NCBI RefSeq assembly: GCF_026725475.1
Contig: NZ_CP109967.1
Location: 372,001 to 436,000 of the forward strand
Origin: Catenovulum adriaticum
GTDB lineage: Bacteria; Pseudomonadota; Gammaproteobacteria; Enterobacterales; Alteromonadaceae
Length of the DNA: 64,000 bases
Reading direction: 5' to 3'
Part shown: in pieces, positions 59,001 to 64,000 of the stretch
Numbering within the stretch: the stretch's first letter is position 1
Layout of the letters: every line of letters begins with the position of its first letter
Translations under genes and position numbers: made by a program
Notes under the pieces: generated by a model
The model's input: the letters and a program-made list of their open reading frames with translations, nothing else
Told to the model about the DNA's origin: nothing
Databases searched by the model: none

Positions 59001-62000
59001 TTAAAACTGGACTCTTACTCCTAAACGATACTGACGACCGGTAGTGTATTGAGTCACCGTTCTACTGGTATCAACACTGCTATCATCCATTGGATTCCCT
59101 TCATCATAAGGAATCACATTGCCTTCATCATCTCGCATACCTAAATCCATAGAGGTACTAGTAAAGAAAGTTCGTTTATCAGAGTTGGTTAAATTTAATG
59201 CGTTAAAGCTAACTGTGATGTTTTCGTTCACTTTATAGTTAGCAGATAAGTCGACTGTTGCACGCGCGTCGTCCCATAAAGCCCCATTGGTTTGGCCCCG
59301 GCTTGCTAACTGAATAGAATTATATCTATGTGTCAATCTCACAAGGTGACCATATTTTTCCCAGTATATAGCCGTATTAGCTGTATGCTTGGGGGTGTAG
59401 GCTTGAGGTAGTGCTTTAAGTAATTTACCTGATTGTTCAAGTACTTCAGCCTCTGTTTCTGAGTCTGCGTAGGTATAGTTAAAATCAAGACCTAAACCTG
59501 ATAATTCTCCCGGTAAAAAATCGTAGTTTTGACGATATGCAAATTCTAAACCTCGGGTCTGAACGCCAGCGCCATTACGTACAATAGAGGCTTCAACCAT
59601 TTCACAGCCAAAAGTTAAACTATTTCTAAGTTTATCTTGTACTACCCTATCTGGCATACAATCTGAATTTTCAGGTGTCATACCATCTGCCATATTGATA
59701 ATAAAATCTTCTAGGTTAATAGACTCTAAATCATAATCATGGCGTAAATCTTTGGTATAAAAACGCTCTTTGACAGTTTCAGTAAAATCAACCATATCTT
59801 TATTGAATAAAGCAATGGAAACTTGACCGGTGTTATTAAAGTACCATTCTAACGATAAATCTAAATTGGTTGATTTTAGAGGTTGCAAATTAGAATTTGG
59901 CGCTGTCATACGACTGTATTCACCCCAAACGTTTTCATTATATGAAAAACCTGGTCTTAACTGATCAAATCCAGGTCTAGCCATGGTTTTTGATGCTGCA
60001 AAACGACCAATTAATTCATTACTAATTTGATAATTTAAGTTTAAGCTCGGAAGCCATACGTCACTCTCGCCATTACCTGTACTGCTAAAAATTCGCTGCT
60101 CTCGACCTTCATTAAAACGTTTTTGAGTAGAAGTATCAGTATGACGATAATTAGCCCACCAGCTTCGTCCTGTATAACCTGCTGGCACAGGTTCTGATGG
60201 ATCTAACATGACTGTATTTTCAGGCTGTCCGTTTGGGTAAGTCTCTGCGATTTGAGCATCGTAACATGGATATTGATTTGGCACTGGGCCATCATTTGGA
60301 CCATATTCTTTATCGCCCACAATATTTGGGGTTGGATCAAAAATTTGATCAACTGCATCTGTAGTACCGTTTAGTGCATTGAGTTCTTCAGCTGTTTTTG
60401 TGGTATATGTACCATCAATTCTAATCGTTTGGTTGGCATTGCTAAACGGCGTACATGCATCGTTACTGGGGTCAAATAGTCCATTTGCGACTAATTCATG
60501 AGGTGTAAAAATTTGGTCGCCATTAAAGAATTTAACTGACGAATTACCAAAAGGTGAAGCGACTTCGGTATGCACATAGCGAATACCCACATCACCGCTT
60601 AAGCGATCGTCTAAATATGCAAAATTCGCTTTAAAATAAAGTGAATGATTATCTTGAATAGTGCGGCGGCTGCCACTTTCATCACCAATTAAAGTTGAGT
60701 TTTCTAAGCCGAAAATTTCACTAAATGCTTTGTCGGCATTAATTAAACCCCAACCTTTCAAAAACGAGCTATCATATTGCGAGCTATTGCCGACTAAACC
60801 ATGCATAAAGTCATCAACCGGTAAAGTGCCGTCGTCAATAATGTCTGCTACATAAATATCCGCAGTTGATTGACCGGAGACGGGTTTGCCTGTTTCTGGA
60901 TCAAATACCGTTTCACCTGCACCTTGGAATTGTTGGTACTGAGTGTAAACGTCTTTATCTCGTTGTGAAACCTTAGCACCAAATTCAAATTGAGTGATAC
61001 CCGCTAAATCAACGTCCCAATCAAAATCAAGAAAGATGCTTTTATTTATATCCACTGTTGTATTATTATTTTTTGCAACAAAACCAACATGCGAAGCATA
61101 TGGGTCTAGTGGGTTAAAACCACCAGAAGCGATATTAGCCATGTTGTTATTAATACCACCTGGCACATAAATATAATCTTCAGTTGACGTTACAATTTGA
61201 CATTTACCTTGAGTACAGTCATAACCGATTGGCTCTAAATAATCGAGAGGTGTGTTTGCCAAGACCTCACGTGGAATAGTACCCCAGTTGTTTGTAGTAA
61301 CAATACTATTAGGCGTGGTTTGATAGTCGGTTTTAGAATAACCTGCTGTTAAATCAACTTTTAAATTATCAGTAATATAATGTTGAATTGATAAGGTAGC
61401 GACTTTATTTTCAGTTTCATTACCGCCTTGATTACGACCAAAACCACCACTACCAAAACGGTTTAGCGATTTAACTAAGTTATGATTTTCAGTATCAACT
61501 ACCCACCAGTCTTGCTGAGGATCCGCTTCTAAAGGCAATAAAAGCGGTTCGCCATTTTCAGTTGTTAGCTTTTCTCCAGTTACAGGATTAATGCCTTGGC
61601 CTAAACTACCAACGGTTAAATTATCAAAGTTATTGTTAGTATTGAAATTCGGCGCTTTAATACCAACGCTATGATTATCGTTTGACACTTCTTGTTTTGA
61701 ATAACTTAAATCAAGTTGAATGTCTGTGCCGTCGCCCGGAATAAATTGAAAGCCAGCGTTAATAGTTTGTCTATCTCGCTGATTTTGGTTCAAATTGTAT
61801 TGAATCGTTTTGCGTATAATAGCAACTGTATCTTCTTCAATTAAGTTGCCATCTAAGTCTCTTGCACCACCTGCGCGAACATCTACTTCTTGATAAGGTT
61901 CAAGCCAGTCACCTGTTACCTCATCCCGGCGAATAGATTGAGTTTCATCTGACGCAGTAACAATCACCCCAAAAGTATCATCAAAAAACTTATGCGAAAT

Positions 62001-62597
62001 AGAGCCTGATATTTTACGATCAAACTCATCATTATAATCATTATATTTACCTTGTACTTCTAATGATAATCTATCTTTTTGTAAGTTTAATGGCTTAGTT
62101 GTTTTCAATACAACATTAGCACCTAATGAGCCTTCATCGTGATCGGCACTGGATGTTTTATATACATGAATAGAAGATAAAATATCTGAAGAAAAAGAAC
62201 TTAAATCAACGCCTTGATTAGGATCGGCACTGGTTAAAGCAACGCCGTTTAATGAAATCTGGTTTAAGTCTGCACCTGCACCCCGTACTGAGATCTTAGT
62301 CCCTTCACCATCTGTTGTTTGAATTGATACACCCGTTACCCGAGATAAAGCATCTGCGATATTTTGGTCCGTATTTTTACCAATATCCTCGGCAAAAATA
62401 GAATCTACAACCGTTTTAGCGTTACGTTTGTCGTGTATAGATTTAAGCAAGCTGCCACGATAACCCGTAACCTCAATCGTTTCTGTTTCATCTGTTTCAT
62501 TTTCTTTTGAATCATTTTCGGCAGCATAAGTGTTGCCTGCAAATAACAAAGGCAAAACAGCCAAAGTTATAGGTTTTAGTTTAAAGCTTGTAGACAT
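59001..62597 (-). CDS. TonB-dependent receptor for a polysaccharide fragment
   Basis: About 1198 residues from ATG 62597 (GGAG 9 nt upstream; the frame continues to 62624). Signal peptide ending at TYAAEN. The plug domain holds ETIEVTGYRGSLLKSIHDKRNAKTVVDSIFAEDIGKNTDQNIADALSRVTGVSI and GEGTKISVRGAGADLNQISLNGVAL, the pattern of the TIGR01782 type of marine and Caulobacter receptors. A 22-strand barrel follows, with long extracellular loops and paired cysteines (for example CTQGKC and EMVEAS regions), ending TGRQYRLGVRVQF with the terminal Phe. It imports oligosaccharides of the galactan with the lipoprotein downstream. A long AT-rich region precedes it. Confidence 0.92.
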   Translation of the reverse strand: MSTSFKLKPITLAVLPLLFAGNTYAAENDSKENETDETETIEVTGYRGSLLKSIHDKRNAKTVVDSIFAEDIGKNTDQNIADALSRVTGVSIQTTDGEGTKISVRGAGADLNQISLNGVALTSADPNQGVDLSSFSSDILSSIHVYKTSSADHDEGSLGANVVLKTTKPLNLQKDRLSLEVQGKYNDYNDEFDRKISGSISHKFFDDTFGVIVTASDETQSIRRDEVTGDWLEPYQEVDVRAGGARDLDGNLIEEDTVAIIRKTIQYNLNQNQRDRQTINAGFQFIPGDGTDIQLDLSYSKQEVSNDNHSVGIKAPNFNTNNNFDNLTVGSLGQGINPVTGEKLTTENGEPLLLPLEADPQQDWWVVDTENHNLVKSLNRFGSGGFGRNQGGNETENKVATLSIQHYITDNLKVDLTAGYSKTDYQTTPNSIVTTNNWGTIPREVLANTPLDYLEPIGYDCTQGKCQIVTSTEDYIYVPGGINNNMANIASGGFNPLDPYASHVGFVAKNNNTTVDINKSIFLDFDWDVDLAGITQFEFGAKVSQRDKDVYTQYQQFQGAGETVFDPETGKPVSGQSTADIYVADIIDDGTLPVDDFMHGLVGNSSQYDSSFLKGWGLINADKAFSEIFGLENSTLIGDESGSRRTIQDNHSLYFKANFAYLDDRLSGDVGIRYVHTEVASPFGNSSVKFFNGDQIFTPHELVANGLFDPSNDACTPFSNANQTIRIDGTYTTKTAEELNALNGTTDAVDQIFDPTPNIVGDKEYGPNDGPVPNQYPCYDAQIAETYPNGQPENTVMLDPSEPVPAGYTGRSWWANYRHTDTSTQKRFNEGREQRIFSSTGNGESDVWLPSLNLNYQISNELIGRFAASKTMARPGFDQLRPGFSYNENVWGEYSRMTAPNSNLQPLKSTNLDLSLEWYFNNTGQVSIALFNKDMVDFTETVKERFYTKDLRHDYDLESINLEDFIINMADGMTPENSDCMPDRVVQDKLRNSLTFGCEMVEASIVRNGAGVQTRGLEFAYRQNYDFLPGELSGLGLDFNYTYADSETEAEVLEQSGKLLKALPQAYTPKHTANTAIYWEKYGHLVRLTHRYNSIQLASRGQTNGALWDDARATVDLSANYKVNENITVSFNALNLTNSDKRTFFTSTSMDLGMRDDEGNVIPYDEGNPMDDSSVDTSRTVTQYTTGRQYRLGVRVQF

Positions 62598-62753
62598 CAG
62601 TTCAATCTCCAAATGGTCATTCACTTATTGTTGTATCTAAAGGTTATAGCAGAGCATGGATACAGCTCATTATTTAATCCTGCTAATACCAATCTTTTAA
62701 AAAAACAAATTTAAAACATTAGATACAATTATATTACATAATCCACCATGGAT

Positions 62754-62768
62754 TTGTCAACAAACATA
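62754..62768 (+). promoter_or_regulatory. TTGTCAACA repeat, copy 3
   Basis: TTGTCAACAAACATA shares the first nine bases with the two 16-nt repeats at 34089 and 34250. Possible common operator of the porter, the PhyH gene and the TonB receptor. Confidence 0.35.
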
Positions 62769-63130
62769 TGAATTTATATTTGAACCAAAAACTAATATTA
62801 ATAAATATAATCACAAAAAATTAAGAATATCTTTATTACGAGATAAAACAATCATGTAATCAATTGATTTAATTTAACTAATATAAAAAAATAAACTCAA
62901 ATTAAATATACTTTTTACTGTTAACAAATTACAATATTCAACATTAAGCAAATTAAATATTTCAAATTTGATTTTTAAAGCTTTAAAGCCTAATAAGTTT
63001 ATTTTTTATTTATAAAATGAATAACATTTAAATGTAAAAACTAATGAGCTCAAAGGAGTTGTATTTAAGATCTGTTAAACTAAGATAATGTTTAGCAAAT
63101 GGCAGTGTATATTTAGAGGATGTTTATGTT

Positions 63131-63168
63131 GTAAAAAACAAAAACCCGATCATTAAAACGGATTTTTG
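63131..63168 (-). terminator. terminator of the small secreted protein gene
   Basis: CAAAAACCCG pairs with CGGATTTTTG (one mismatch); on the minus strand the stem is followed by a T run. It lies 23 nt past the stop codon. Confidence 0.8.
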
Positions 63169-63191
63169 TTATTTCTTAACTAAGAAGTAGT

Positions 63192-63521
63192 TTATTCAAA
63201 ATGACAAGTAACTGTAGTTGCAATTATCACTTCTTCGTAACCTTGATTAGGGTCGTAATCAGAAAAATCAAAAATCCATGAATTTGTCGGATCGTCATAT
63301 CTCATATAAGGCCCATGAGCATGCGAAAATATTCCGCCAACCCAGCTATCAACCTGGCCCCATAGAGCACCTTTATCAACGCACCATTGATGCGCAGAAT
63401 ATGCATCAATCTGATAACTTGTTTGACGCGGGTCATTATATGTCTGTGAAGTGACTGCTTGTGCACTCACTGACAACGCGGATAATACACCTGTGAATGT
63501 TAATAATAGTAAATTTTTCAT
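63192..63521 (-). CDS. small secreted protein of unknown function
   Basis: 109 residues from ATG 63521, preceded by GGAGC; an in-frame ATG 12 nt upstream is less likely. A clear signal peptide (MKNLLLLTFTGVLSALSVSAQA) and a mature part of about 87 residues rich in Tyr, Asp, Ser and Trp, with two cysteines (WCVDKGALWG and VTCHFE) that could form one disulfide. No family recognised. Monocistronic with its own terminator; expression is probably real. Confidence 0.7.
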   Translation of the reverse strand: MKNLLLLTFTGVLSALSVSAQAVTSQTYNDPRQTSYQIDAYSAHQWCVDKGALWGQVDSWVGGIFSHAHGPYMRYDDPTNSWIFDFSDYDPNQGYEEVIIATTVTCHFE

Positions 63522-64000
63522 TAAAAGCTCCATTTAATTAATAAGATATTTAATATTTTTATGCTACTAATTTAACCCAAGCGACATAATAAAATTAACG
63601 TTGAAATGTTATAAAAAAGAACAAACTGTCTTTTTATGCTTATATTTTTACGACAAATATAACGCTTGGAACTTATGTAAAATAAATTCCGATATTTCAA
63701 ACTTTAGATCAATTTACATTTTATTTACATATGTAATTGAAAGTTATTTCAGCAGCTTTATAAAATTAGCCAATAAAAAAATAAAATCAAATACAAATTA
63801 ACTTTATTTGACAATATCTATCAAAGCTAAAAGTGAAGTATTCACTATAGTGTATCTGTAGAGGTTTAAAATAATAGCGTTCATAATTGTTTGCGAAACT
63901 GTCTGTATCTCTTTTGATAGATAAAGCAGAGCGAAAACTTGCATTTTCGCTCTGGTAACTAAATCAAGTGTGGGGCTTTTATTTAAGCGTGAGCTGAATA
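63522..64000. other. AT-rich right end without a supported gene
   Basis: A 66-codon plus-strand frame at 63601-63801 has no ribosome site and very AT-rich content, and is not called. A perfect 11-bp hairpin is present at 63927-63954. Confidence 0.55.
63927..63954. other. perfect 11-bp hairpin at the right end
   Basis: CAGAGCGAAAA pairs exactly with TTTTCGCTCTG across a 6-nt loop. No U tract follows on either strand, so the role (transcript end, repeat or leader of a gene to the right) is open. Confidence 0.5.

Larger units (their letters stand above)
62598..63191. promoter_or_regulatory. AT-rich control region upstream of the TonB receptor
   Basis: About 590 bp with no gene. A TTGTCAACA sequence at 62754-62762 repeats the element in front of the sugar porter and PhyH genes, about 155 nt before the receptor start. 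Much of the rest is A/T runs. The terminator of the small secreted protein gene lies at the right end. Confidence 0.5.

Noticed and set aside
63601..63801. 66-codon plus-strand frame at the right end
   Set aside because: AT-rich, no ribosome site, composition typical of intergenic DNA here.
1..64000. CRISPR array, rRNA, tRNA or prophage genes
   Set aside because: No regularly spaced direct repeats, no rRNA or tRNA sequence and no phage structural genes were recognised on either strand.

Overview
The window reads as chromosome of an AT-rich marine gammaproteobacterium of the order Alteromonadales, with a Catenovulum- or Paraglaciecola-like gene repertoire. The support is the rdgB-hemW pair, the MoxR/DUF58/Bat operon, a DUF3379 anti-sigma-like gene, a full-length YcaO, DUF6445, and a large sulfated-galactan utilisation locus whose TonB-dependent receptor and tryptophan-halogenase-like gene are typical of that order. 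The genus is inferred from content only; there is no rRNA, tRNA or marker gene to fix it.

Layout. 1-573 is a gene-free leader full of hairpins. 574-13633 is a mixed housekeeping and accessory stretch: a FucP-type sugar:H+ symporter, an AEC carrier, a periplasmic solute-binding-like protein, RdgB and HemW, a lipoprotein, two DUF1566 secreted proteins, a REC-REC-PAS-GGDEF-EAL c-di-GMP protein, DUF6445 and a hypoxanthine/uracil-type DNA glycosylase. 13943-21196 is a tightly overlapping MoxR-DUF58-DUF4381-BatA-BatB/C-BatD operon, followed by an ECF sigma factor with a DUF3379 partner. 22639-26806 is a LysR regulator divergent from fdhD and a YdeP-type molybdopterin oxidoreductase. 27339-32250 has a large hybrid sensor kinase, a GST-like protein and an orphan lipoprotein.

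32363-63521 is the polysaccharide region, interrupted by a housekeeping ycaO and a MAPEG gene. The degradative part, mostly on the minus strand, holds two GH16 enzymes with the EIDVIE catalytic strand, a GH2 beta-galactosidase and two S1 sulfatases. An MFS sugar porter, a 1.2-kaa TonB receptor, a Big_2/CBM-like surface lipoprotein and a flavin-dependent halogenase homologue complete uptake. The likely substrate is a sulfated galactan (agar, porphyran or carrageenan type).

The same region carries an unusual oxidative set: a phytanoyl-CoA-dioxygenase-like 2OG/Fe(II) enzyme, an NHL propeller, a ThuA-domain lipoprotein, a stand-alone ExoP-type domain, a cytochrome c/PA14 protein overlapping a sorbosone-dehydrogenase-like propeller, and a 2-keto-4-pentenoate-hydratase-like enzyme, with an IclR regulator in the middle. 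A 29-bp dyad (24 of 29 positions identical between two copies) lies upstream of the ExoP-domain gene and upstream of the cytochrome operon, which suggests one regulator acts on both. This oxidative module and its shared operator are the best candidates for something undescribed.

Non-coding structure includes a two-copy MITE-like repeat, a long-arm inverted-repeat element near the left end, a REP with a GTAG tag, a possible H-type pseudoknot, and clear hairpin terminators. No CRISPR array, rRNA, tRNA or intact transposase was seen.
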